A stretch of DNA of 64,000 nt from Shimia sediminis (GCF_003990645.1 NZ_RYZK01000010.1:62001-126000), one strand, 5' to 3'. Numbered from the stretch's first letter, positions 34,360 through 43,534 are shown. A program made the numbers and translations. The notes: generated by a model not told the origin, from the sequence alone.

Positions 34360-35888
34360 CAGAAATAGTCCCTGTCCGGCAACCCGGCTTTGGTCTCGGC
34401 AATGTAATCCTGCAACCGCACGTCGATCTCCGGGTCCAGCCCCGGGTCTTCATACGCCTCCAGCCGATCCTTCCAGATGCGATTGGCCCGTGTTGCGGCA
34501 TCTTCGCCACCCGCCGCCTGCCATTGCTCGAACGACGCATCATCCGGCGTCAGCGGTCGGAACAGAGCCGACATGAAATTGGTCTGCGTGTGTTCGGACC
34601 CTAAGAAATGCTGCCCCGGACCGGTTGCCGCAATCGCCTCCATGGCCTGCGCGTTTTCGCTGAGATCAATGCCGTCAAAAAACCGACCCACTTTGCCGCA
34701 GATATCATGGTCGATGATCGTCTTCTCAAACGAAGTCACCAACCCGCCCTCAAGCCAGCCGGTGGCATGGTTGATCAGGTTCGCGCCGGCAAACATCGAC
34801 ATCATCAGACCCCAGGTCGCCTCTTGCTGGCTCTGCGCATCGGGCACCTTGGACGACGACAATGTGCCGACCGTGTGCAAGGGCACCCCAAGCCGCCGCG
34901 CCAACTGACCTGCGGCCAGCACCAGCAACCCGGCCTCCGGCGTGCCAAAGGTCGGCGCGCCGGTTTTCATCGACATGGTCGAGGCAAAACTGCCCATCAG
35001 ACAGGGCGCTCCCGGCGCCACAAGTTGCACCAAGGTCATTGCCGCCATGGTCTCAGCGAGAACCTGCGCCAGTGTGCCCGCGACGGTGGTTGGCGACATC
35101 GCCCCGGTCAGCACCCAAGGCGTACAGGCCACCGGCTGCCCTGCCCGTGCATAGGTTTTCAGCGCGCCGGACATATGCGAATCCATCACCAGGGGCGCAT
35201 TGGTGTTCGACACGCAATAAAGCACGGCGTTTTCCGCCACGAACGCCTCGCCAAACAGAATACGCGCCATCTCGATGGCGTGTCCTGCCCGCTCAGCCCC
35301 GATAAAGGCCCCCATAAAGGCCCGGTCCGAGTAGCGGATATGTGCATAAAGCATATCCAGATGCCGTTTGGTGGCGGGCAGGTCCACTGGCTCGCAGACC
35401 ACGCCGCCAGAGTGATGCAACCATGGCAAGGTCTGGTGCAGCTTCACCAGCGTCTCGAAATCCTCGTGGGTGGCATAGCGCCGCCCCTTGTCTAGGTCAT
35501 GCACGAAGGGCGGCCCCCAGCTGGGGCACAAAACCGTCGCATCGCCCCCCATCTGCACATTGTTGGCCGGGTTGCGCGCATGTTGAACGAACTTGGCGGG
35601 TGCTGTGGCTTGGATGGTCTTGCGACAGTATCCCGGGGCAAACCGCACCCGCGTGCCATCCACATCACAGCCTGCTTCTGCGAAGATCCGCAAAATCTCG
35701 AGATCGTCGTGAAACTCCATGCCGACCTCTGCCAGAATGCGATCAGCATTGGCTTCGATGAGTTCCAGCCCTTCGTCGCTCAACACATTGTAGGTGGCCA
35801 GCTTGCGCAGGATAAATGGCGAGCGTTGCTCAGCCACTTTCGCAATGCCCTGCCTCTGACGGCGTTTTCTTTGGCGAGTTCGTTCCAT
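34359..35888 (-). CDS. MttB family (trimethylamine methyltransferase-like) protein, without pyrrolysine
   Basis: 509 residues with no in-frame TAG, so it is the non-pyrrolysine branch. Family pattern: SDEGLELIEANADRILAEVG, APGYCRKTIQATAP in shape, the glycine-rich C-terminal AGLLVLAAGQLARRLGVPL and ANLINHATGWLEGGLVTSFE. In anaerobes such enzymes (for example MtgB) move a methyl group from glycine betaine or similar amines to a corrinoid protein. No corrinoid protein gene is in the window, so the acceptor here is unknown. First gene of the operon. Confidence 0.88.
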   Translation of the reverse strand: MERTRQRKRRQRQGIAKVAEQRSPFILRKLATYNVLSDEGLELIEANADRILAEVGMEFHDDLEILRIFAEAGCDVDGTRVRFAPGYCRKTIQATAPAKFVQHARNPANNVQMGGDATVLCPSWGPPFVHDLDKGRRYATHEDFETLVKLHQTLPWLHHSGGVVCEPVDLPATKRHLDMLYAHIRYSDRAFMGAFIGAERAGHAIEMARILFGEAFVAENAVLYCVSNTNAPLVMDSHMSGALKTYARAGQPVACTPWVLTGAMSPTTVAGTLAQVLAETMAAMTLVQLVAPGAPCLMGSFASTMSMKTGAPTFGTPEAGLLVLAAGQLARRLGVPLHTVGTLSSSKVPDAQSQQEATWGLMMSMFAGANLINHATGWLEGGLVTSFEKTIIDHDICGKVGRFFDGIDLSENAQAMEAIAATGPGQHFLGSEHTQTNFMSALFRPLTPDDASFEQWQAAGGEDAATRANRIWKDRLEAYEDPGLDPEIDVRLQDYIAETKAGLPDRDYF

Positions 35889-35937
35889 AGCCGACAGCGT
35901 TGCGGACAGAATTGACTTCTGACAATCAAAAGCAAAC

Positions 35938-35958
35938 AGTATCAGAAATGTTTATACT
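35938..35958. promoter_or_regulatory. Candidate LysR-type operator
   Basis: AGTAT (35938-35942) and ATACT (35954-35958) form a dyad with an 11-base spacer in the 85-bp region between the divergent MttB-family operon and its LysR gene. Confidence 0.45.
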
Positions 35959-35973
35959 ATGGATTGAATTCCC

Positions 35974-36939
35974 ATGCCCCAGCCCCGTCAGTTCAGCCCC
36001 GGCCTGATCCGTTCGCTCGAAGTGCTTGTGGCCGTGGCCGAAACCGGCCAGATGCGCTCGGGCGCGCGGCTGCTGGGCCTCACGCAACCCGCCGCCTCGC
36101 AACATATCGCCGCGCTTGAGAAAGAGTTCGGCACAACGCTGCTCGACCGCAGCACACGGCCTGCGCGCCTGACTCATGCAGGGTTGCGCCTACACAGTCA
36201 GGCCCAGAAGATTCTTCATGCCCTCACCGATATGGAGACCGAGATGCGCCACACCGGCGGCAGCTCGATCAGCCTGATCCGCATGGGGCTTCAGGCTTCG
36301 ATTGCCACCACCCTGACCCCGGCGCTGGTGTCGCTGGCCCAAGACCGCTACGGCGTGCGCGACATCACCCTGCACGCGGGCCAAAGCGGCGATCATGAAC
36401 GGCTCTTGCGCACCAAGCAGGCCGATCTCGCGATCACGTCGAACCCGTTTCTCGATCTCGACGGTCTCGACCGCCACCCGATCCTGACCGAGGCCTTCCT
36501 CTTGGTCCTGCCAGCCTCATATTCAGGCCCCACCGACAGCCTGGAAGCCGTGCAGGAACGCCTGCCACTGGTGCGTTTCGCCGACAGCACCAACGCGGGC
36601 CGTCAGATCATGCAACACCTGCGCCGCCTGCGGTTTGAACCCCGCCGCGTGATCCAGGCCGACCGCTCCAGCATGGTGACCTCCTGCGTGGCAGAGGGCA
36701 TGGGGTTCAGCCTGCTGACACCAACGCTGCTCATCGACGGCCTGGTCGAAAACATGCCGCTTCGCTTGTTACCACTGCCGGTTGTCGGTCTCTCGCGGAC
36801 ACTGACGGTGGTTGCCCGCACCGGTGAGCTAAAGGGCCTGCCCAAAGATGTGGCGGCCCTGTCTCACAAGGTGCTTCGAGAGAAAATCGACGAATTTGTC
36901 GGCCCGCAAGGCACAAAGGCTATTCTGGACGAAAGCTGA
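35974..36939 (+). CDS. LysR family regulator of the MttB/DMGDH operon
   Basis: 321 residues. The helix-turn-helix is VAETGQMRSGARLLGLTQPA then SQHIAALEKEFGTTLLDR, followed by a LysR substrate domain (RMGLQASIATTLTPALV, VTSCVAEGMGFSLLTPTLL). It is divergent from the four-gene operon, and so is its likely regulator. It converges on the hydroxylase gene, with a gap of 9 bases. Confidence 0.88.
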   Translation: MPQPRQFSPGLIRSLEVLVAVAETGQMRSGARLLGLTQPAASQHIAALEKEFGTTLLDRSTRPARLTHAGLRLHSQAQKILHALTDMETEMRHTGGSSISLIRMGLQASIATTLTPALVSLAQDRYGVRDITLHAGQSGDHERLLRTKQADLAITSNPFLDLDGLDRHPILTEAFLLVLPASYSGPTDSLEAVQERLPLVRFADSTNAGRQIMQHLRRLRFEPRRVIQADRSSMVTSCVAEGMGFSLLTPTLLIDGLVENMPLRLLPLPVVGLSRTLTVVARTGELKGLPKDVAALSHKVLREKIDEFVGPQGTKAILDES

Positions 36940-36948
36940 CCCCGGGCC

Positions 36949-38421
36949 CTACAAAGGCGTGGAAATCTCCACCGCCACAAGCCCCTCCAGATCCCCCTCG
37001 CCCTTGGCCGTCCCCGCGATGTAGCGATCGGGCCGGAGCAGCACCGCATCCACGTCCAACCCATCCAGCGCTGCGCCCAGTTCAACGTGGTCCACCGCGC
37101 TCAGGACCATTGCAGAAGGCGTCACGCCCTCTGGCAACCCGTTCCGCACAATCAACACGGGCGCATAACCCACCACATCGTCCATCTTACGTCCGTCTGC
37201 CAGCACGGGCTGCCCAAACAACGTGCCGCGATGGGGCGTCAACGAGGTCAACATCCCGCCCAGATCACTTTCGCCCAAGGATGGCGCGATGGTCTCCATG
37301 CGTTTCGATCCCGAGGCCGTCTGCTCGCCGAGGTCCAGCGCCCCCTGCGCATCCAGCGCATTGATCAAGCCGCCCAGTCGCACCGCGGTTTCAATAAAGG
37401 CCTGCGCATTGGGTGCGCGTTCCGCCTGATAGCTTTCCAGCAAGCTTTCAGGCGCCAACCCTTTGACACATAACGCCAGTTTCCACGCCAGGTTCGCCGC
37501 ATCGCGAATACCGGCGCACATTCCCTGCCCCATGAAGGGCGGCGTCAGATGTGCGGCGTCGCCAGCAATCATCACCCGCCCCTTGCGCCACCTTTGCGCC
37601 ACTGCCGAGCGAAACGTGTATACCGCGCTGCGCTCCAGATCTGCGTCTTCTGGTGTGATCCAGCGCGACAGAAAATCCCAAAGACGCTCAGGCGAGGTAA
37701 CTTGTGCGTCGCTCTCTCCGGGTTTCACCGTGATCTCCCAGCGCCGCCGGTTGCCCGGGCTGCGACAATAGGTGATCGGGCGATCGGGATCACAGAATTG
37801 CAGCGTGTGATCGCCCAGATCGGGGCGGTCGCGCTTTAACAGCACGTCCACCACCAGCCAGCGTTCCTCGAACCCCAGATCGTCCATGCCCGACCCGATG
37901 ACATCGCGCGTGAACGACCGCGCCCCATCGCAGCCCACCACATAGCTGGCCGACAGCGTGCGGGTTTCTCCCGTCGCCCCTTGGACGGTCAAAGTCACCG
38001 TCTCGCCACTGTCTTCGAGACCGACGACCCTGCACTGCGCGAACACGGTCACATTGGCTTTCTTGTCCAGGCGGGCGCGCAAGAGCTGCTCCAGGTCCGG
38101 CTGATGCAGGCGATAACTGGCATGCCACCCTTGGGGTCCCGCCCCTTGCGGCCTTGGCCAATCAAGCAATAAATCCCCTTCAGGGCTCATGAAGCGCATG
38201 CCGGGATTGACCCGCACCCGGTCCTCCAGTGCGTCGGCCACGCCTGCGGCCTGAAACACCCGCATCGTCTCGCCATCAAAATGCACCGCGCGCGGTAAAT
38301 GATACATCGCCGCCTCGCGTTCGATCACGGCCACTCGCAGCCCGCAGTTCGCCAGCAGATTGGCCAGTGTCGCCCCGGTCGGCCCATAACCAATGATGGC
38401 AACGTCAAACTGTTCAGCCAT
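36949..38421 (-). CDS. FAD-dependent aromatic hydroxylase (MhpA-like)
   Basis: 490 residues of the phenol/3-(3-hydroxyphenyl)propionate hydroxylase class. FAD loop IIGYGPTGATLANLL is at about 9-23, the DG motif is VVGCDGARSF and the GD motif is MIAGDAAHLTPPFMGQGM. It adds one oxygen to a phenolic ring with NAD(P)H. Its start overlaps the end of the extradiol dioxygenase gene by 8 bases, so ring hydroxylation and cleavage are probably coupled. Substrate not deducible. Confidence 0.88.
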   Translation of the reverse strand: MAEQFDVAIIGYGPTGATLANLLANCGLRVAVIEREAAMYHLPRAVHFDGETMRVFQAAGVADALEDRVRVNPGMRFMSPEGDLLLDWPRPQGAGPQGWHASYRLHQPDLEQLLRARLDKKANVTVFAQCRVVGLEDSGETVTLTVQGATGETRTLSASYVVGCDGARSFTRDVIGSGMDDLGFEERWLVVDVLLKRDRPDLGDHTLQFCDPDRPITYCRSPGNRRRWEITVKPGESDAQVTSPERLWDFLSRWITPEDADLERSAVYTFRSAVAQRWRKGRVMIAGDAAHLTPPFMGQGMCAGIRDAANLAWKLALCVKGLAPESLLESYQAERAPNAQAFIETAVRLGGLINALDAQGALDLGEQTASGSKRMETIAPSLGESDLGGMLTSLTPHRGTLFGQPVLADGRKMDDVVGYAPVLIVRNGLPEGVTPSAMVLSAVDHVELGAALDGLDVDAVLLRPDRYIAGTAKGEGDLEGLVAVEISTPL

Positions 38422-39418
38422 TGCGCAGCGTCTCGTATAGCCAGGGGCATTCCACCAAGGGCGGCGCGCGCAGGCCCTCTTCGCCCGCCTTCAGGCGCAT
38501 CTCCAGAAACGGTTTGCGTGCCGCTTCGGGCAGATGCAGCCGGTCATGGCCCCAAAAACTTGGCCCACAGGTTGTCTCGTGTGGCTCCCATGTGGCCGGA
38601 TCAATCACCCGCCCGCCCCAGCCGTTCTCAACAAAAAACCCTGAGGGTGAGTTGGCATAAAAGCTGGTCATATAATCGTTGGTGTGCCGCCCCAGCGTGT
38701 AGGCAATGCCATCCTCGCGCTGACAGGCAATGTCATAGCCCTGCCCCATGTCATCAAGGTTCTGATACTCGACCATAAAGTGATGAAAGCCCGAGTTCCC
38801 CGAGCCGACAATGGCAAAGCTGTGGTGCCGCCCGTTGACATGGAAAAAGTACAAGGGGATCGGCTTCAAACCATAATCGCTGACATGGAAACCCAAAACA
38901 TCCCGGTAGAACGGCAGCAAGGCCTCGGCATCCGGCACATGCAACACCGCATGCCCCATGCCCAAAGGACCGGTCTTGAACCCGTCAATCGGGCGTCCCG
39001 GCACAAAGGGTGTGTCCGCCACCTGCGGCTTCCAGACCAACTCGACCCGGTTGCCTGCCGGATCATGGGTCACGATGAGGTCTTCGACACAGCGCCGGTC
39101 CGCAAGGTCCCGGCTGCCAAACGACACGTTGTGCCCTGCGTCGTCCAGGCGCCCTGCGAAGGTCTGCAAATCGTCCTTGTCGTCAACTTCCCAGCCCACA
39201 AAGGCCAGGGTTTCACCGGGTTCATCCGACACCACCAGCCGCTGCACCAGATCATCCATGCGAAACGACAGCTGCCGCCCGCCCTGATCTGCCACCTGCA
39301 TGGCCAGAACCTTGCCCGCAAAGGTGCGCCAGTCCTCCAACCGGTCCGAGCGGACCCCAAGATACCCCAGCGATGTTATCGGCAATTTTCGTCCTCCCCG
39401 GATGCTCGTGGGCAGCAT
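38414..39418 (-). CDS. Extradiol ring-cleavage dioxygenase, VOC family (type I)
   Basis: About 334 residues from ATG 39418; the frame opens with TTG 39442, and neither start has a good ribosome binding site. Two VOC modules are present. The second holds the Fe(II) ligands: His in MGHAVLHVPD, His in HHFMVEYQ and Glu in GFFVENGWG, inside the signature HTNDYMTSFYANSPSGFFVE. The enzyme would open a catechol-type ring next to a hydroxyl. It precedes the hydroxylase gene in the same unit. Confidence 0.88.
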   Translation of the reverse strand: MLPTSIRGGRKLPITSLGYLGVRSDRLEDWRTFAGKVLAMQVADQGGRQLSFRMDDLVQRLVVSDEPGETLAFVGWEVDDKDDLQTFAGRLDDAGHNVSFGSRDLADRRCVEDLIVTHDPAGNRVELVWKPQVADTPFVPGRPIDGFKTGPLGMGHAVLHVPDAEALLPFYRDVLGFHVSDYGLKPIPLYFFHVNGRHHSFAIVGSGNSGFHHFMVEYQNLDDMGQGYDIACQREDGIAYTLGRHTNDYMTSFYANSPSGFFVENGWGGRVIDPATWEPHETTCGPSFWGHDRLHLPEAARKPFLEMRLKAGEEGLRAPPLVECPWLYETLRNG

Positions 39419-39500
39419 AGGCTCATGGTGCGGTTGGGACAATCGCTGTTGGTCGGACCGTCGGTGGCCAATGTGAAGCGCTGAATCCCAAGGCCCAAAG

Positions 39501-39538
39501 CAAAAGAAAAAGGCTCAGGTATCGCTACCTAAGCCTTT
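39501..39538 (-). terminator. Terminator after tRNA-Arg
   Basis: On the minus strand AAAGGCT and AGGTA pair with TACCT and AGCCTTT (39509-39538, one internal mismatch) around a 4-base loop, followed by TTTTTCTTTT. It ends tRNA-Arg transcription. Confidence 0.85.
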
Positions 39539-39547
39539 GAAATCTTT

Positions 39548-39624
39548 TGGCGCTCTGGGGAGGATTCGAACCCCCGACCCCTTGATTCGTAGTCAAGTAC
39601 TCTATCCAGCTGAGCTACCAGAGC
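39548..39624 (-). tRNA. tRNA-Arg (anticodon ACG), with encoded CCA
   Basis: Read on the minus strand: acceptor GCTCTGG/CCAGAGC, D arm GCTCAGCTGGATAGAGT, anticodon arm CTTGA-CTACGAA-TCAAG with ACG, T arm GGGGG-TTCGAAT-CCTCC, discriminator G and CCA. 77 bases. ACG (read as ICG) decodes CGU/CGC/CGA. Confidence 0.95.
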
Positions 39625-39684
39625 GCGGTGGAGTGGGATTTAGAGCGAACGACCGGGGTATGCAAGAGCAAAATCCGACAAAAA

Positions 39685-41073
39685 TCAGGAATCTGCCACA
39701 TCGCCTTTGGGCAGGCATATTTCAAAGGTGGTTCCGCTCTCGCCCGTGGCCAGCAGCTCCAGCATCCCGCCATGGCCGCGCACCAATTCCGCCGAGATTG
39801 CCAGCCCCAGACCCGAGCCGCCCTTGCGCGTGCCGCCCTGAAATGGTGTGAACAAATGCTCCTTTGCCTTGGGCGGCAGGCCGGGCCCGGTATCTGCCAC
39901 GGTGATGAACCACGCGTCATCCGCTTCTCGGGCCGACACCGAGATCTCGCCGGGCTTCGTGCTGGCAACAATGGCCTGGCGCGCATTGCGCACAAGGTTC
40001 GCAATCACACGATAAAGCTGCTCGGGATCAGCCCGCACCGTCAGTCCTGTCGGGATATCCTCGGCAAAGCTGATGTCAAACTCGCCCACTGCCAGGCGCT
40101 CGCTTTCGATCACATCACTGACGATGTCGCTCAGGGTCAGATGACACAGGCGCGGCGGCGGTTCTTCTGCTTTGCCAAAGGCCAGCGTGCTTTCACACAG
40201 GTTCACCGCGCGGGTGATCGAGTTCACCAACTTAGGCGCCATGCGTTTGACCGCGGGGTCCTCGCTCATCTCGATACGGTCCGTGAACAGCTGAGCCGAG
40301 GTCAGAATGTTGCGCAGATCATGGCTCACCTTGGCCACGGCACCGCCCAGCTGTGCCAAATGCTCTTTCTGTTTTAACGAGGCCGTCAGCTCGACCTGCA
40401 GCGACTGCAACGCCTCTTCGGCCTCGCGCAACTCGGTCACACTGGCCGTCGGCTGGATGATGCGCCGGGCATCCTCGGGGGCGGCGGCATAGGATTTCAT
40501 ATAGCTGACAACGCCCTTGATCGGTCGCACGAGAAGCCCCCGCACCGAAACGAACAACAGCGACGCCGTGATCGCGGAAATGACCGCTGACAGCCACAGA
40601 ATCGTCAGCCCATAATCCAGCATGGCCGCCCGCAGGCCCGCCGTCTGCATGGTGATCTCGATCAGCAACCCGGCTTCCAGCACCGGCGCCCCGATCACGC
40701 GGATCACCCGGTCTTCGCCGTCAAACAGCCGCCGCATGGCGTCCCCGATCAGATCAAACGGCCCTGCATTGCGCAGATCAAACGTCGCATCAATCGGCTG
40801 GGGCATGGGAGAGGACAGAACCAGCTGCCGCATTTCATCGCGACGCAGCACGACGTTGAACACCTCGGCGTTGCGCAACAGTTCCGCCTCAAGTTCGTCG
40901 TCGATCATGTCATCGGCCAGCAAAGCCAAAGAGGCAATCTGAGCCCGCTCAAGTCGCGACAGCAGATAGTCTTCGCGGAACCGCGCTACCGAAGGCACAA
41001 AGATCAGCACCTCTGCCAGCATCACGAAGATGATGGTCAGGATCAGAAACCGGCCTGATAGCGACTTCAACAT
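39685..41073 (-). CDS. Sensor histidine kinase, no adjacent response regulator
   Basis: 462 residues. Membrane segments at about 8-28 and 155-178 flank a periplasmic sensor region. A HAMP-like segment and coiled coil lead to the H box KVSHDLRNILTSAQLF, then the ATPase domain: N box NLVRNARQAI, G1 DTGPGLPP, G2 GGSGLGLAISAEL. The phosphoacceptor is His in SHDLRN. No response regulator gene lies in the window. It follows the flavoprotein gene by 21 bp on the same strand, so co-transcription is likely. Confidence 0.9.
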   Translation of the reverse strand: MLKSLSGRFLILTIIFVMLAEVLIFVPSVARFREDYLLSRLERAQIASLALLADDMIDDELEAELLRNAEVFNVVLRRDEMRQLVLSSPMPQPIDATFDLRNAGPFDLIGDAMRRLFDGEDRVIRVIGAPVLEAGLLIEITMQTAGLRAAMLDYGLTILWLSAVISAITASLLFVSVRGLLVRPIKGVVSYMKSYAAAPEDARRIIQPTASVTELREAEEALQSLQVELTASLKQKEHLAQLGGAVAKVSHDLRNILTSAQLFTDRIEMSEDPAVKRMAPKLVNSITRAVNLCESTLAFGKAEEPPPRLCHLTLSDIVSDVIESERLAVGEFDISFAEDIPTGLTVRADPEQLYRVIANLVRNARQAIVASTKPGEISVSAREADDAWFITVADTGPGLPPKAKEHLFTPFQGGTRKGGSGLGLAISAELVRGHGGMLELLATGESGTTFEICLPKGDVADS

Positions 41074-41094
41074 GCCTGTGTTACCGCGCTCCGT

Positions 41095-42513
41095 TCATGG
41101 CAGCCACCGTTGCACGAACCCGACCACCTTCTTGACCCTAGGACTATCAAACAGTCTGGGTGAGAAATAGGCCCCTGCGGCACGTTTGCCAATTTCCGCC
41201 ACCGTGGGATAGGGCGCAACCATGCCTGCGATCTGGCCCATCTTCAACTTGTTGGCAATCGCCAGCGACCACAGCGTGATGTGCTCACCGGCCTGATGAC
41301 CAACAATCGAGGCTCCTACAGGGCGCCCCTTGACCACCATCACCTTGATCAGCCCTTTGGCCTTGCGTTCGGCAATCAGCCGGTCGTTGTGATCCAGATC
41401 GAACCGAACGACCTCTAGCCTGTCGCCATGCGCCGCGCGCGCCTCGGCTTCAGTCAGGCCCACCTGCGCCAGCTCTGGGTCGGTATAAGTGGCCCAGGGG
41501 ATGTGCGAGGTTTTCTGTTTCGAGGGCAACCCAAACAGAGCTGAGCGGATAATGACGCCGGCATGATACCCGGCCACATGCGTGAACTGCAGCCCACCGG
41601 CCACATCGCCAATGGCATAGACCTTGCGGTTGGTTGTCTTCAGGCTGTCGTCGACCTTGATTGCCCCCCGCTCAGCGGCGATACCTGCCTTGTCCAGATC
41701 CAGACGTTCGATATTGGGCTTGCGTCCCACCGCCATCAACAGATGCGTGCCCTTGAACACGCGCCCGTCGGTGGTCTCGATCTCAATCGCGCCTGCTTGA
41801 CCGCGAATTTCGGCGGCAATGGCGTCTTCTTCAATCGCAATCCCTTCGGCCTCCAGCGCCTCCAGCACAAAGCCTGCCAGTTCCGGGTCATCCTTGCCCA
41901 GCGCCTTGGCGCCTTCGATGACCGTGACCTCGGACCCCAAACGTCGATGCGCCTGCGCCATCTCCATACCAATTGGCCCACCGCCAATGATCATCAAGTG
42001 CTCGGGTTGCTCACGGTTCTCAAACAGCGTCTCGTTGGTGTCATAGGGGACCGTCTCCAGCCCCTTGATCGGCGGCACCAAAGGCGACGACCCGGTGGCA
42101 ATCACAATCCGCCGCGCCTGGATCACGTGATCCCCCGCCTGCACCTCATTGGGTCCCAGAAACTGGCCGTATTCTGAGATCACCCGAACCCCCAAGCCTT
42201 CAAACCGCTCGACCGAGTCATTCGGCTCAATCTCGGCAATGACCTCGGCGACGTGATCCTTGACCTTGGCAAAGTCGATCTGCGGCACCTGATCCGCCAC
42301 GCCGAACGCTGCGGCATGGGCCTGACCGTGGGCAACCCTGGCGCTGGCCAACAGCGCTTTGGAGGGCACACAGCCAAAGTTCAGGCAGTCACCGCCCATC
42401 TTGTGCCCTTCCAACAGGACAACATCGGCGCCCATCTGCACGGCCCCGGCCGCAACCGACAACCCGCCCGAGCCTGCGCCAATGACCAACAGGTCCGTCT
42501 TGATCTTTTCCAT
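41095..42513 (-). CDS. Disulfide-reductase family flavoprotein (mercuric reductase/Lpd-like)
   Basis: 472 residues with an N-terminal FAD loop (VIGAGSGGLSVAAGA), the redox pair CLNFGC followed by VPSK, an NAD loop (IIGGGPIGMEMAQAH) and a dimerisation domain. Near the C terminus the usual His-Pro-Thr active-site motif reads YPTVAE, so the catalytic His is replaced by Tyr. It is therefore not a standard dihydrolipoamide dehydrogenase. It overlaps the VTT membrane protein gene (TGATG). Confidence 0.9.
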   Translation of the reverse strand: MEKIKTDLLVIGAGSGGLSVAAGAVQMGADVVLLEGHKMGGDCLNFGCVPSKALLASARVAHGQAHAAAFGVADQVPQIDFAKVKDHVAEVIAEIEPNDSVERFEGLGVRVISEYGQFLGPNEVQAGDHVIQARRIVIATGSSPLVPPIKGLETVPYDTNETLFENREQPEHLMIIGGGPIGMEMAQAHRRLGSEVTVIEGAKALGKDDPELAGFVLEALEAEGIAIEEDAIAAEIRGQAGAIEIETTDGRVFKGTHLLMAVGRKPNIERLDLDKAGIAAERGAIKVDDSLKTTNRKVYAIGDVAGGLQFTHVAGYHAGVIIRSALFGLPSKQKTSHIPWATYTDPELAQVGLTEAEARAAHGDRLEVVRFDLDHNDRLIAERKAKGLIKVMVVKGRPVGASIVGHQAGEHITLWSLAIANKLKMGQIAGMVAPYPTVAEIGKRAAGAYFSPRLFDSPRVKKVVGFVQRWLP

Positions 42514-43256
42514 CAGAGGTCTTTCCCGCCCCGCAGGGCCTTCAACAACATCGGCAGCGCAGCCAGTGCGCAGAGCCCCAGAATTGGCAACAGGATATGC
42601 GGCTCAAAAATAATGCCCAGGTTGGGTGTCTCGCCTTGTTCAAAGACCTCCCCCAGGCCCGCTCCAACCGACGTATAAACAACGCCTCCGGGAATGATGC
42701 CGAAAAACGTCGAGATCACAAAGCGCGACAACGATACGCCGACAAAGGCGGGCAACAGGTTGGCCACAAAAAACGGCACCACCGGCACCAGCCGCATCAG
42801 GAACAGCATCGACCACTGATTCTCGTCAATCCCGTCCTTCAGCCGTTTGATCCGTCCTTGCGAGGTGTCCATGCCCGCCGCCAGACGTTCACCGAATCCC
42901 CAGCGCGCCGCCTGAAAGATCAGGGTCGCGCCGATTGTGGCGGCAATCACGTTAAACGCGGACCCGGCCACGGTTCCAAACAAGAAGCCACCGGTGAGCG
43001 AGGCGATCAATGCTCCCGGCAGCGAAAAGGCCACGATCACAACATAGATCGCCATGAACACAAACGCGGCCCAGACATAGTGATTGTCCCGATAGGCCAA
43101 CAGCGCCTCGCGATTCTCGCGCAAGGTCTCAAAGCTGAGGTAGTCACCCAGCGTCACCGCACCGATCACCGCCGCCAGTAAGATCAGCGCAAAAGGCAAC
43201 GCCCTGCCCCAGCCCGGCTTACGGGTATCCGTGATATCGCTCATTCGCTTGCCCAT
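42513..43256 (-). CDS. TVP38/TMEM64 (VTT domain) membrane protein
   Basis: 247 residues from ATG 43256, which has GGAG 6 bases upstream; ATG 43259 and 43244 are alternatives. Several membrane segments surround the VTT core: GALIASLTGGFLFGTVAGSA and MRLVPVVPFFVANLLPAFVG, with the typical re-entrant F-G-P region. DedA-superfamily relatives act in lipid scrambling or transport. It is translationally coupled to the flavoprotein gene, a recurring pair. Confidence 0.88.
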   Translation of the reverse strand: MGKRMSDITDTRKPGWGRALPFALILLAAVIGAVTLGDYLSFETLRENREALLAYRDNHYVWAAFVFMAIYVVIVAFSLPGALIASLTGGFLFGTVAGSAFNVIAATIGATLIFQAARWGFGERLAAGMDTSQGRIKRLKDGIDENQWSMLFLMRLVPVVPFFVANLLPAFVGVSLSRFVISTFFGIIPGGVVYTSVGAGLGEVFEQGETPNLGIIFEPHILLPILGLCALAALPMLLKALRGGKDL

Positions 43257-43435
43257 CATTCTCTCTCCAATGCAACATGCGCGACGTGGCGGTGAAACAA
43301 CAGGGACTTCACGGGTGGTTGATCCAAAGCCCTCAATCCGTGATAAGCAGGGGGTCAAATCATGTGTTTTGAAACAAACCCGGTGACGGTGGGTGGAAAT
43401 TATTGCAAAACCCGCTGAAAAGCCCTTCGCGGCGT

Positions 43436-43464
43436 TTGACTTATCTGAAGCAGCCCCCTATAGA
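43436..43464 (+). promoter_or_regulatory. Sigma-70-type promoter of rpmH
   Basis: TTGACT (43436-43441) and TATAGA (43459-43464) with a 17-base spacer, about 70 bp before rpmH. This is a near-consensus housekeeping promoter. Confidence 0.75.
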
Positions 43465-43534
43465 CCGGGCTTCGAATAGCACCTGGGCCCGCGATTCCGT
43501 TCGCGAGGCGCCCTGATCAGACGGAGACGGAGCG

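Noticed and set aside
39537-39851. Plus-strand frame with GRIRTPDPLIRSQVLYPAEL
   Set aside because: Antisense translation of tRNA-Arg, a well-known false protein.
43257-43534. Chromosomal origin next to rpmH
   Set aside because: rpmH lies next to dnaA in many bacteria, but no dnaA gene and no cluster of DnaA boxes is visible here.
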